Shown here: positions 25,362 to 33,129 of the stretch, one piece after another
Position numbering within the stretch: the stretch's first letter is position 1
Layout of the letters: the number at the start of each line of letters is the position of its first letter
Source: an uncultured Oscillospiraceae bacterium
GTDB taxonomy: Bacteria; Bacillota; Clostridia; Oscillospirales; Acutalibacteraceae
Assembly: GCA_900549825.1 (NCBI GenBank)
Contig: URQB01000018.1
Coordinates: 1-44,155, forward strand
Direction: 5' to 3'
Length of the DNA stretch: 44,155 nucleotides
Notes under the pieces: generated by a model
What the model saw: the letters and a program-made list of their open reading frames with translations, nothing else
Database searches by the model: none
Told to the model about the DNA's origin: nothing
Translations under genes and position numbers: made by a program

Positions 25362-25775
25362 GTGCGCTGTGAAACATATCCGCTCCATACGCTGGGTGCC
25401 TATCGATACGTTGTGGTTTTATCGGTCTATGGCGGCAGGCTGATGCTGAGCCGCCATAAGGCGCGCGCCACATGGGAAACGCAGGGCGGTCATATCGAGA
25501 GCGGAGAAACGCCGCTGGAGGCCGCTGGAAGGGAGCTGTATGAGGAATCGGGCGCTGTGAAATATCGGATTCATCCGGCCTTTGACTACCGGGCAGGCGA
25601 TGCGAATGCCTGGGGGAACGGGGTTGTATTCATCGCTGAGATCGATGAGATCGGCGCACTGCCGGAAAGCGAAATGAAAGAGATTGCCTTTTTTGAGCAG
25701 CTGCCGCCGGAGCTTACATACCCGGAGATCACCCCGGTTCTGATGCAAACGGCAAAGGCCGAAGGCCTGCTGTGA
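25362..25775 (+). CDS. Nudix hydrolase
   Basis: A 137-residue protein with a complete Nudix box: GHIESGE (from Gly43), seven residues, then RELYEESGA, matching Gx5Ex7REUxEExGU. The metal-binding Glu residues are present, so a nucleoside-diphosphate-linked compound is likely hydrolysed; the substrate is not known. It starts at GTG 25362 behind AAAGAGGGG, 33 bases after radC, so it is probably in the same transcript. The convergent terminator at 25821 lies beyond it. Confidence 0.92.
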   Translation: MRCETYPLHTLGAYRYVVVLSVYGGRLMLSRHKARATWETQGGHIESGETPLEAAGRELYEESGAVKYRIHPAFDYRAGDANAWGNGVVFIAEIDEIGALPESEMKEIAFFEQLPPELTYPEITPVLMQTAKAEGLL

Positions 25776-25820
25776 CCGGAATTGCGCCCACCGTGCCACC
25801 AGTGGAAACCACACGTCAAA

Positions 25821-25849
25821 ATCCCCGCACCGGTTTTCGGTGCGGGGAT
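25821..25849. terminator. Bidirectional terminator between the Nudix and phosphoribosyltransferase genes
   Basis: A 12-bp stem, ATCCCCGCACCG (25821-25832) with CGGTGCGGGGAT (25838-25849), and a GTTTT loop. On the minus strand it is followed by TTTTG. Confidence 0.75.
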
Positions 25850-25873
25850 TCCTGCGTGTATCCAAAAGGGGGC

Positions 25874-26524
25874 CTATAGCTTGGAATACCCGAAGCTGTT
25901 GACCATTGCGTCGATCGGCCGGTGCGCTTTGCAGTCCGGGCAGTCACCTGCCGAAAAGGATGCATAATCCGACAGATCTTTCGTGGTAAAAAGCGCCTGA
26001 ATCTCGATATCTTCCACCGTTGGAATCGCGCTGAATACGGCGGCGATGCCGCAGGTGCGCCCGCCGAAATAACGAATGCAGTCCAGCGCACGGCGGATGG
26101 TTTTGCCGGTCGATACCGTGGAGATCAGCAGCAGGACGCTTTTATCCGCGACCATAGGCTGCAGATTTTCCCGGAAAAACATCTGGCCGTTTGCATCATA
26201 TTCCGGAGCGATGACAAACAGGTTGCTTCCCTGATTGATGGAGCGCATGCCCGATTTTGTGAGCTCGCGGGCCAAAAAGGCGCCGAGGATTTCGCTGCCC
26301 TCCATGCAGACGATCGTATCGATGATTTCAAATTGGAGATAGGGGGCGGCGAGCAGGGTAGCAGCATCGCGTGCCATCGCATGCTCATGCTTGACTTTCG
26401 TAATATTCAGGCAGTAATTGATGTGGGAATGGCTGGTGACAAAATGACCGGGAACCGCTTCGATCTGAATGCGCGGATTGGATTCCGATTTAACGATAAA
26501 CGCTCTGCTTTCCATATTGTCCAT
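25874..26524 (-). CDS. Phosphoribosyltransferase-like protein with altered PRPP motif
   Basis: A 216-residue protein resembling the orotate phosphoribosyltransferase fold, including an IVCMEGSEILGAFLAREL segment. The PRPP-binding loop (about residues 129-142) reads SVLLLISTVSTGKT: the STGKT end is kept, but the two acidic residues that normally precede it (VDD or VED) are Ile-Ser. A CPDC pair occurs near the C-terminus. Start 26524 was chosen because TAAGGAGGA lies eight bases upstream. Catalysis is therefore uncertain; a regulatory or ligand-binding role is possible. Confidence 0.7.
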   Translation of the reverse strand: MDNMESRAFIVKSESNPRIQIEAVPGHFVTSHSHINYCLNITKVKHEHAMARDAATLLAAPYLQFEIIDTIVCMEGSEILGAFLARELTKSGMRSINQGSNLFVIAPEYDANGQMFFRENLQPMVADKSVLLLISTVSTGKTIRRALDCIRYFGGRTCGIAAVFSAIPTVEDIEIQALFTTKDLSDYASFSAGDCPDCKAHRPIDAMVNSFGYSKL

Positions 26525-26578
26525 ATGCAATTCCTCCTTATCGGCTGGAAGTGTGGGCCTCCCCCGTTCTTTATTTTT

Positions 26579-26607
26579 ATTATAAAAGAATTCTTCTGGT
26601 TTTTCAA
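26579..26607 (-). promoter_or_regulatory. Promoter of the phosphoribosyltransferase-like gene
   Basis: Read on the minus strand: TTGAAA (26607-26602), a 17-base spacer and TATAAT (26584-26579). Confidence 0.8.
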
Positions 26608-26650
26608 TCGAATATCAGGAAAGATTCAAGATTTTACAGCAGGATGATTC

Positions 26651-26678
26651 TTTACACAGTATGAAAAAAAGGTATAAT
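26651..26678 (+). promoter_or_regulatory. Promoter of the GH36/HAD/GH18 operon
   Basis: TTTACA (26651-26656), a 16-base spacer and TATAAT (26673-26678). It excludes the ATG at 26661 as the GH36 start. Confidence 0.7.
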
Positions 26679-26750
26679 AAAGGTACGAAAACAGGCGGCG
26701 TCTGCGGACGCGGGCCTATCATAGAATCAATCGGACAGGAGATTATCACG

Positions 26751-28430
26751 ATGAAGGAATGCAGGTTTCAGCTTACCTATATCGCCGACGGTCAATTGCA
26801 CCGCACGTGCGGGAAAACGCAGGAGCAACAGCCGTTTGAAACGGAGCATTTTTCCCTCATGACGCAATATGATAAGGGGCGCGTGCGCGTCCGGATTTTG
26901 CCGAAGGAGCCCGTATCCTTCACACGGTTTGAAATGGTCTTCCGTTACCCGTATCAGGCGGACAGCCGTGTGTTCGTCAACGGCTATCAGTCCTGGACGG
27001 ACAGCAGGGAATATTTCGTAACGGATCGCATGTCGCACTTAAGCCCGCTGAGCAGGGCCTGGATCAGGGAAATGAGTCTGGATAAATCCGGCGACTACAC
27101 CTTCCACGAATATCCGAAAACAAGCGGTGTGTTCCACGGCTATTCCTACTCCTATGTGCGCAATGGGGAGACGGTTGACCTGTTCGGCTCCATCACCGAG
27201 CGCAGCGGTTACACGGTGTTTCATTTTGACTGCAACCGTAACCTGTTCATCGTGGAAAAGGATTTGGAGGGCGTCGTGATAGAGAAGCCGTATGACGCGG
27301 TGGATATCGTCCATCTGCGCGGCGGCTTCGATGAGGCGTTCGACCGTTACTTCCAGCTCATGGAGATTCCAAAGCCCCGCGTACAGCATAAGTGTGGCTA
27401 TACCACCTGGTATCATTATTATCCGAATATCAACGAAACAATCGTCATGGACGATTTGGAGGCGCTGGCCAAGGTGCCGGAGCAGATCGATATCTTCCAG
27501 ATTGACGACGGCTACCAGACCGCCGTGGGCGACTGGCTGAGCACCGACCCGGAGAAATTTCCGAATGGCATGAAGGAGATCGCCGACAGGATTCACGAGA
27601 AGGGGATGATGGCCGGCCTCTGGCTTGCGCCGTTCAGCTGCGAATACCATTCGACCATTGCCGAGAAGCATCCGGAATGGCTGATCAAAAATGAAAAAGG
27701 CAAGCCAGTGGTCGCGGGCCGCAACTGGGGCGGCTTCTACGCCATCGATTTCAACAATCCGGAAGCGGCGCAGTATATCCGCAATTGCTTTGATGCGATC
27801 CTCAACGAGTGGGGCTACGATATGGTCAAGCTCGATTTCCTATATGCCGCGTGCATCCGGCCGCAGTATAACAAATCCCGCGGCCAGCTCATGTGCGAGG
27901 CGATGGATTTCATCCGCGACTGTGTGGGCGATAAGCTCATCCTGGGCTGCGGCGTGCCGCTCGCGCCCTGCTATGGCAAGGTGGATTTCTGCCGTATCGG
28001 CGCGGATATCTGCCTCGACTGGAAGCCCACCCTGCACGGCTATCTGACCCATCGTGAGGACGCGGCGACGAAGAACGCCGTCAACAATACAATCTTCCGC
28101 CGCCAGCTCGACGGGCGCGCCTTCTGCAACGATCCCGACGTCTTCCTGCTGCGCGATTACAATATATATCTCAACATGACCCAGCGGAAAATGATCGCGA
28201 AGGTCAACAAGATTTTCGGCAACCTGCTCTTTACCTCCGACAATGTCGACCGCTACGATGCGGAGCAGATGGAGATCTTCCGGGATACTCTGAAGGAGAG
28301 TGAAACTCAGGTGCTCAGCGCGGAATACGCTGAAAAGGACATCATTGATATTCGTTTTCTGGAGGACGGGACAGAGAAGCACCTGCGGTTCAATATTACA
28401 GACGGTGAGCTCCTTGAGGGTGAATTCTGA
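26751..28430 (+). CDS. Glycoside hydrolase family 36 alpha-galactosidase
   Basis: A 559-residue enzyme without a signal peptide, so cytosolic; it releases terminal alpha-galactose from raffinose-type sugars and galactosides. An N-terminal beta domain (about residues 1-205) is followed by the TIM barrel beginning near CGYTTWYHYYPNI. The nucleophile is Asp362 in MVKLDF, the acid/base is Asp419 in RIGADICLDW, and substrate contacts are likely in IFQIDDGYQ. The start at 26751 was chosen because an AGGAG lies upstream and the longer frame overlaps the promoter. It leads a likely operon with an HAD phosphatase and a GH18 protein. Confidence 0.9.
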   Translation: MKECRFQLTYIADGQLHRTCGKTQEQQPFETEHFSLMTQYDKGRVRVRILPKEPVSFTRFEMVFRYPYQADSRVFVNGYQSWTDSREYFVTDRMSHLSPLSRAWIREMSLDKSGDYTFHEYPKTSGVFHGYSYSYVRNGETVDLFGSITERSGYTVFHFDCNRNLFIVEKDLEGVVIEKPYDAVDIVHLRGGFDEAFDRYFQLMEIPKPRVQHKCGYTTWYHYYPNINETIVMDDLEALAKVPEQIDIFQIDDGYQTAVGDWLSTDPEKFPNGMKEIADRIHEKGMMAGLWLAPFSCEYHSTIAEKHPEWLIKNEKGKPVVAGRNWGGFYAIDFNNPEAAQYIRNCFDAILNEWGYDMVKLDFLYAACIRPQYNKSRGQLMCEAMDFIRDCVGDKLILGCGVPLAPCYGKVDFCRIGADICLDWKPTLHGYLTHREDAATKNAVNNTIFRRQLDGRAFCNDPDVFLLRDYNIYLNMTQRKMIAKVNKIFGNLLFTSDNVDRYDAEQMEIFRDTLKESETQVLSAEYAEKDIIDIRFLEDGTEKHLRFNITDGELLEGEF

Positions 28431-28465
28431 GAAAACGTTTTTGTATAAAGGGATGACGATTCGAA

Positions 28466-29146
28466 ATGCGCTATCAAACGGTTGTTTTTGACATGGACGG
28501 GACGCTTCTCGATACCCTCGACGATCTGGCGGACAGTACAAACGCTGCCCTGCGCGATTGTGGATATCCGGAGCGCTCCCGTGAGGAGGTGCGCCGTTTC
28601 GTGGGAAACGGCGTGCATCTGCTCATTGAGCGGGCCGTCCCTGCGGAGGCGGATGAAGCGGCGATTGAGCGCTGCTTTGTATTATTCAAGGAGTATTATG
28701 GGAAGCTGATGTGCTGCAAAACGCGACCGTATGCGGGGATCTTGCCGCTTTTGGAAGCCCTACATAAAAACGGTGTGCAGTGCGCCGTCGTTTCAAATAA
28801 ATATGACGGCGCGGTCAAACAGCTTTCCGATGCACATTTTGGTGCTTGGATGGATGTTGCCATCGGAGAGCGTGCAGGCGTACGCCGCAAGCCCGCTCCG
28901 GACAGTGTGCTGGAGGCGCTGCTCATCCTCGGCGCGGACGCCGGTACGGCGCTATATGCCGGGGATTCGGATGTGGACGTGCAAACGGCCCATAATGCGG
29001 GTCTGCCCTGCGCGGGCGTTACCTGGGGCTTCCGCGACAGAAGCGTGCTGGAGGAGGCCGGGGCTGACTTTATCGTAGATACCCCGGAGCAACTTTTGAA
29101 CATTGTGATGGGATTGGATGGAGAAGCCTTTCCCTTGAATGAATAG
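28466..29146 (+). CDS. HAD-family phosphatase (phosphoglycolate phosphatase-like)
   Basis: A 226-residue HAD hydrolase. Motif I is FDMDGTLLDT (nucleophile Asp9, acid Asp11), followed by a helical cap, motif II VVSNK, Lys in RRKPAP, and motif IV YAGDSDVDVQTAHNAG. This is the usual layout of Gph and of small sugar-phosphate phosphatases. It starts 35 bases after the GH36 stop and ends 11 bases before the GH18 gene. The substrate is not settled; phosphoglycolate or a sugar phosphate both fit. Confidence 0.93.
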   Translation: MRYQTVVFDMDGTLLDTLDDLADSTNAALRDCGYPERSREEVRRFVGNGVHLLIERAVPAEADEAAIERCFVLFKEYYGKLMCCKTRPYAGILPLLEALHKNGVQCAVVSNKYDGAVKQLSDAHFGAWMDVAIGERAGVRRKPAPDSVLEALLILGADAGTALYAGDSDVDVQTAHNAGLPCAGVTWGFRDRSVLEEAGADFIVDTPEQLLNIVMGLDGEAFPLNE

Positions 29147-29157
29147 GGGGAAAAGAG

Positions 29158-30744
29158 ATGAAATGTTATCTGATGATTCGGCGCATCATTGCGCTGGTGG
29201 TATGTGCCGTTCAGTTTATACTGGGCCTGTTCGGCGTGAGCGTTAACCCGATGAAGAATGTGATCGAGGAGCCGAATCTTGCGCCCCAGGCCATTGTCGC
29301 GGAACAGAGCGGCTCTCAGATTGCGGATGCGAAATTTTTGACGGACGGCAAGATTGAAACCTGCTGGTCCTCGGGCCAGCAGGAGGGCGCCTATGTGGAG
29401 CTGCGGTTCCCGGAGGCTGTCACCTTCAATACGGTGGTGCTGCGCGAGCTGACCGCGAGCGTAAAGGCTTTTGCACTGCAAAAATATGAAAACGGCCAGT
29501 GGGTCGATTTCTTCAAGAGCGACCGGATCGAAACCTATCGCTTCTGCACCTTTGACCCAGTCACTACGCAGCGGGTGCGCTTTGTTGTGCGCGAGCAGGT
29601 GGGCACCTTCCGCCTGCAGGAGATGGAAATCTACAAGATCGCACCCAAGGAGCTTGATGAGCCCCTGCGCGTCGCGGCCTATAAGCGCATCGATTTCAAC
29701 AAGTCCTGGAAGATTACCGATAAGGTGCGGGATAGGAAGGCGGCCTATGGTGAGGACAGTGCGCAGTACCAAGAAGCATATCAGGAGATGAAAACCTATT
29801 CCCGCTATTTTGAGGTCATTAACGAGGTCATCCTCTTCAACGGCGTGGATTGGACGACGGAGGGCGGCCTTCACATCCGCGATGGCGCGGAGGATCTCCG
29901 GCGCGAGATCGGGGCGCTGCATGAGATTTTCGATGTGCGCGATATCAAAACGGATGTGCGCATTACGGCTACAATCCTTTGCCCGGGCAATAACGAGGTC
30001 ACAGCGCAGTCCCTTACGGATCATATGGATACGTTGGTTGAAAATATCGTCGCTTTTGTAAAGGAATATAGCCTTGACGGCGTGGATTTCGACTGGGAGT
30101 ATCCGGATCAGAATGCTCAATGGAGGGTTTACGGCGAGTTCATCAAAAAGCTCGACAGGGCCTTTGACCGCGAATTTGGCGACAGCGTGACCATCGGCGT
30201 CGCGCTGGCCAACTGGGGCGTGGGCTTCAGCCGCAGCGCGATGCGCGCCATCGATGAGGTGCATGTGATGGCCTACGACCTGTTTGACGACGATGGCTGC
30301 CATTCCACCTTCATGACCGGCGCATATAATCCGATGCGCTATTTTAACGGTCTGCAATATCCCCGCGGGCTGTTCAATCTTGGCTTGCCGTATTATGGCC
30401 GCCCGACGGATGGAGGCGCATACTGGCCCTCCTGGAGCCAGTTTGGCGATGAGCCGGATGCCTACTGGACGAACACCTTCTCCGATGTGCCCTATACGGG
30501 CAGTGAGGGCAACACGATCGGATCCGATCACTACCTCAACAGCCCCTCCATGATCGCGGATAAGACGGCGTATGCCGTCAGCCTCGGCATCGGCGGCCTG
30601 ATGATTTTCCATATGGATTGCGACCTGCCGATGGATCATCCGAATTCGCTGACGCTGGCAATGGAGAAGACGCTGGAGCAGCGCGTGGCGAATTACAGGG
30701 CGGAGGCCAATGGAGGGTGTATCATAAACCGGACAGGAAGTTAA
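29158..30744 (+). CDS. Secreted/anchored GH18 family protein with discoidin-like domain
   Basis: A 528-residue protein. The hydrophobic N-terminus (residues about 8-25) is a signal or anchor. Residues about 40-160 look like an F5/8-type (CBM32) discoidin domain (FLTDGKIETCWSS). The GH18 domain follows, with the DxxDxDxE motif LDGVDFDWEYP (acid Glu314) and later HVMAYDLFDDD. It could be a chitinase, endo-beta-N-acetylglucosaminidase or spore/wall hydrolase; the target is not certain. Its last codons and TAA stop lie inside the left inverted repeat of an IS remnant, so the C-terminal end has been changed by insertion. Confidence 0.85.
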   Translation: MKCYLMIRRIIALVVCAVQFILGLFGVSVNPMKNVIEEPNLAPQAIVAEQSGSQIADAKFLTDGKIETCWSSGQQEGAYVELRFPEAVTFNTVVLRELTASVKAFALQKYENGQWVDFFKSDRIETYRFCTFDPVTTQRVRFVVREQVGTFRLQEMEIYKIAPKELDEPLRVAAYKRIDFNKSWKITDKVRDRKAAYGEDSAQYQEAYQEMKTYSRYFEVINEVILFNGVDWTTEGGLHIRDGAEDLRREIGALHEIFDVRDIKTDVRITATILCPGNNEVTAQSLTDHMDTLVENIVAFVKEYSLDGVDFDWEYPDQNAQWRVYGEFIKKLDRAFDREFGDSVTIGVALANWGVGFSRSAMRAIDEVHVMAYDLFDDDGCHSTFMTGAYNPMRYFNGLQYPRGLFNLGLPYYGRPTDGGAYWPSWSQFGDEPDAYWTNTFSDVPYTGSEGNTIGSDHYLNSPSMIADKTAYAVSLGIGGLMIFHMDCDLPMDHPNSLTLAMEKTLEQRVANYRAEANGGCIINRTGS

Positions 30745-30789
30745 GCGCGAAAGGAGTCCAGTTTATGAAACGAGCAGTCTGCGCCGATG

Positions 30790-31174
30790 AATGAATGAAT
30801 ACGATGAATATGAAGAAAGTGCGTTTCCAGGGCATGGGAATGCACTTTTCAATTCCACGTATGAACGAAAGAAGCTGCAAAAGGAAATCGAAGAATTACG
30901 ACTGGAGAACGGCATGTGAAAAAACTCCAGGCTTTCTTGAAGCAAAAGAATGTGTTAGATTACAGTTTATAGAATTTAGCCCATATAATAATGCCATCAT
31001 GGAACTTTTTATTGAACCCTAAAAAGAGAACCTGTTCGGGATGCCCACTACGATAATCCCGAACAGGATCGGTTGAATATCTTCAAATCTTTCGAGACGC
31101 ACTGCAATTCTAAGCATATGCATTCCGCACTCGGCTGGTTATCTCCTGCTCAGTTTGAACGCCAAAATCCTTAA
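30790..31174 (+). pseudogene. Fragments of IS3-family transposase OrfA and OrfB
   Basis: OrfA remnant, frame at about 30790-30919: EYDEYEESAFPGHGNAL and YERKKLQKEIEELRLENG, resembling the C-terminal half of IS3 OrfA, then a frameshift into KKLQAFLKQKNV. OrfB remnant: NAIMELF (about 30990), which matches the catalytic Glu region of the integrase, then another shift and the C-terminal end ETHCNSKHMHSALGWLSPAQ (stop at 31172-31174). The first part of OrfB, with its first two catalytic Asp residues, is missing. It is not functional. Confidence 0.8.
31031..31067 (+). repeat. Inverted repeat within the IS remnant
   Basis: CCTGTTCGGGA (31031-31041) and TCCCGAACAGG (31057-31067) form an 11-bp stem with a 15-base loop. 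It lies inside the OrfB remnant coding frame. Confidence 0.6.
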
Positions 31175-31276
31175 CTTCCTGTCCGTTTTTTCTTGACCTT
31201 TCCAGTTATCAGTATATCACGCTGTCTAACGATTGAGGTACAGTTCAGAGCCGTGGGAGGGGGCTTCTTTGCCGCT

Positions 31277-31442
31277 TTAGCTGCCGGTGCTCTGGTGGTG
31301 GCTGATCCCAACGCGCCAGCAAATAAGCGCAAAGGCCATAAAGCAAAGGCCTGCCGGCAGAGCAAGCAACCCCTTCCACACCGGCTCTCCCTTCCCGTAT
31401 CGTGAAGGTCTTGCAGACTTCGGATAGTTCGATTTGCGGCAT
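31277..31442 (-). pseudogene. Collapsed ABC-2 transporter operon remnant
   Basis: Minus-strand reading from ATG 31442: MPQIELSEVCKTFTIREGRAG looks like the N-terminus of an ABC-2 type ATPase, with AAGGAG upstream. A frameshift leads into LPAGLCFMAFALICWRVG and HHQSTGS with a stop at 31277, which resembles the last membrane segment and end of the partner ABC-2 permease. The normal order ATPase, permease, permease seems to have lost everything between, so this is one deletion junction, next to the IS remnant. Confidence 0.6.
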
Positions 31443-31640
31443 GTTCCTTCTCCTTCCTTTCTTCCCGCACTTGCAGCGGATTTGTTGGCTGCGCCTTCGA
31501 AAGCCATCCGGAGGGCGCAGAAGGAGTCTATTATAAGGAAAAACCGCGGATCAGTAAAAGCTGGATTTTGCCCTTCCCAATCCCTTCTGATCGAAAAAAA
31601 GGAACCCAAAAGAGGAGAAGCCCCTTTTTTCTAAAAAAGC

Positions 31641-31744
31641 TTGACAAGTTTGCATTTGCAGGCTATGACATATACCTAATTTATGTGAGGCCACATAGGG
31701 TTTTCTGTTTTGTTATCTTCACGCGGTTCAAACCGTGTTTTTTT
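31641..31744 (+). ncRNA. Candidate small RNA: promoter, hairpin and terminator
   Basis: A promoter-like TTGACA (31641-31646), 17-base spacer, TATGAC (31664-31669) is followed by the hairpin TATGTG-AGGC-CACATA (31682-31697) and a terminator CACGCGGT...ACCGTG (31720-31737) with TTTTTTT. The predicted RNA is about 65-70 bases and has no ORF. Confidence 0.35.
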
Positions 31745-31825
31745 ATTCTAAAAACAGGCTGAAGCGGGATCGATCAGCCATCATCTGCTTGATTGGGTGA
31801 AGAAAGCCCTTGTAACAGGATAAAA

Positions 31826-31860
31826 ACAGCCGGACAGTTCAATTGTCCGGCTGTTTTTTT
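31826..31860 (+). terminator. Strong Rho-independent terminator in the decay zone
   Basis: ACAGCCGGACA (31826-31836) pairs with TGTCCGGCTGT (31844-31854), followed by TTTTTT. No gene is visible just upstream, so it probably belongs to lost or non-coding transcription. Confidence 0.8.
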
Positions 31861-32014
31861 GCCTTGACGAAGGCAAAAGCGTATGGACAAGAATAGAATA
31901 AATTCATTAAAGTGAATGTTTTTCACAAAATCCCCCATTTTTCTTTGTTTCCTGTATTATGGGATTGGATCAATTTGGAAGAAGACCCATCATCAATGAT
32001 CAGGAGGAGTTCTC

Positions 32015-33046
32015 ATGCGGAAATGTCTTTTATGCTGGCTTGCCCTGGCTGCCTGTTTCCCTTTTTTATTCTCTGCCTCCGTGTGCGCAGGCGGCATTTC
32101 TATTGACGGATATGTCCAGCCGGGGGAGTGGGACGGGGCTCCGTTTTCAACGCTCTTTACCAGCGAACAGGAGAGCGGCTGCGCGGTATCCTATGCCGAT
32201 TTGCGTATGTCGGCGGAGGTCCCCTCCCGGAGGATTTATTTTGCGTTTCAGGTCATCGACGGTGCGTTTACCGGAAGGGACAGCCTTTCCCGCGTCCATC
32301 TCCGCCTTGGTAACGCGGAGATTGCGCTGGCCGCCGACGGGTCATTTCAAGCCTCTGGAAATACTGGCGCGGTGCGGGCTGTCGGCCGGTATCAGGAGGG
32401 TGGCTATAACTGTGATTATGTTCTGGAGGCCCAAATTACTCTCCCAGCGCCTTTTTCAGGCGAAAAGTTTCCGGTTTCCGTGTGGTTTACGGATGGAAAG
32501 GGCGTGAAGAGCAGAGTGTGTGAGGTGTCGGTTGACTTAGGTCTCCCCTTACCCTCCGCTCCGGCATCCGTACCTCCGCAGCCGGATTCCACTGCCACCC
32601 AGCAGCTGCCCAGCACGGCGGAGCCTCCTATCGAAAAGCCGCCGACCACACAAAGCGGTACGCACGCTGGTACCACACGAACCACGAAACCCGCCGGCCC
32701 CACGGCGGCTGTTTGGCCGGAGCCGGGGACCAAAGGGCAGTTTGGGCAGTATGTGGAGCCTTCAAGCCCTGCAAAATCCGGGCAGGATGCGCAGGCCCAT
32801 CCGAACGCCTATCCGGACGCAGGGGCTTTGTCTCCGGAGGGGTCGATTTCCACAAATGCTTCGGGAGAAGAGGCTTTACCGCCGCAGGAAGTCACCATTC
32901 CTGCAACCGGTGAAAGCAGGGCAAGGGCATGGTCGGCCAAGCGGATTGTGGCCTGCGCCATGGCCGGGGCCTGTGTCCTGGCGGCGGCCTTGCTGTTTGT
33001 GTCACAGATGCATAAAAAAGAAAAGAATGAACCATCCGAGGGATAA
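32015..33046 (+). CDS. Secreted protein with CBM9-like domain and LPXTG-like tail
   Basis: A 343-residue protein. It has a signal peptide (residues 1 to about 26), then a beta-rich region (about 27-175) starting ISIDGYVQPGEWDGAPF, a pattern seen in CBM9-like/DOMON carbohydrate-binding domains. A Pro/Thr/Ser-rich linker (about 178-290) follows, then IPATGES from residue 295, a hydrophobic stretch (about 311-330) and MHKKEKNEPSEG. The tail is like an LPXTG wall anchor, but the gap between IPATG and the membrane segment is longer than usual. A TM-anchored protein is the alternative. An AGGAGGA site precedes the start. Function is unknown. Confidence 0.65.
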   Translation: MRKCLLCWLALAACFPFLFSASVCAGGISIDGYVQPGEWDGAPFSTLFTSEQESGCAVSYADLRMSAEVPSRRIYFAFQVIDGAFTGRDSLSRVHLRLGNAEIALAADGSFQASGNTGAVRAVGRYQEGGYNCDYVLEAQITLPAPFSGEKFPVSVWFTDGKGVKSRVCEVSVDLGLPLPSAPASVPPQPDSTATQQLPSTAEPPIEKPPTTQSGTHAGTTRTTKPAGPTAAVWPEPGTKGQFGQYVEPSSPAKSGQDAQAHPNAYPDAGALSPEGSISTNASGEEALPPQEVTIPATGESRARAWSAKRIVACAMAGACVLAAALLFVSQMHKKEKNEPSEG

Positions 33047-33129
33047 CTCGTTTTTCACGGCATGACTTTTTTTCACCTCCCGCGCATATATATGGGAAAA
33101 GAAAACAGCCGGGCACACGGCGCAGGCAG

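Larger units (their letters stand above)
30730..31185 (+). mobile_element. Internally deleted IS3-family element
   Basis: A 456-base element is bounded by perfect 16-bp inverted repeats: CGGACAGGAAGTTAAG (30730-30745) and its complement (31170-31185). Inside are fragments of both IS3 transposase ORFs, in the + orientation. No target-site duplication is obvious: the flanks are TAAAC on the left and TTTTT on the right. The original element was probably over 1 kb, so most of it is deleted. Confidence 0.8.
31443..32014. other. Gene-poor decayed stretch
   Basis: No credible gene is seen. It holds a candidate small RNA unit (31641-31744), a strong terminator (31826-31860), a GGCTGA/TCAGCC inverted repeat (about 31757-31780) and a GCCTT/AAGGC hairpin (about 31860-31877). 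The A/T content is higher than in the surroundings. Confidence 0.5.

Noticed and set aside
28696..30639. Long minus-strand open frame opposite the GH18 and HAD genes
   Set aside because: It is a codon-bias shadow of two well-supported plus-strand genes and has no recognisable domain.
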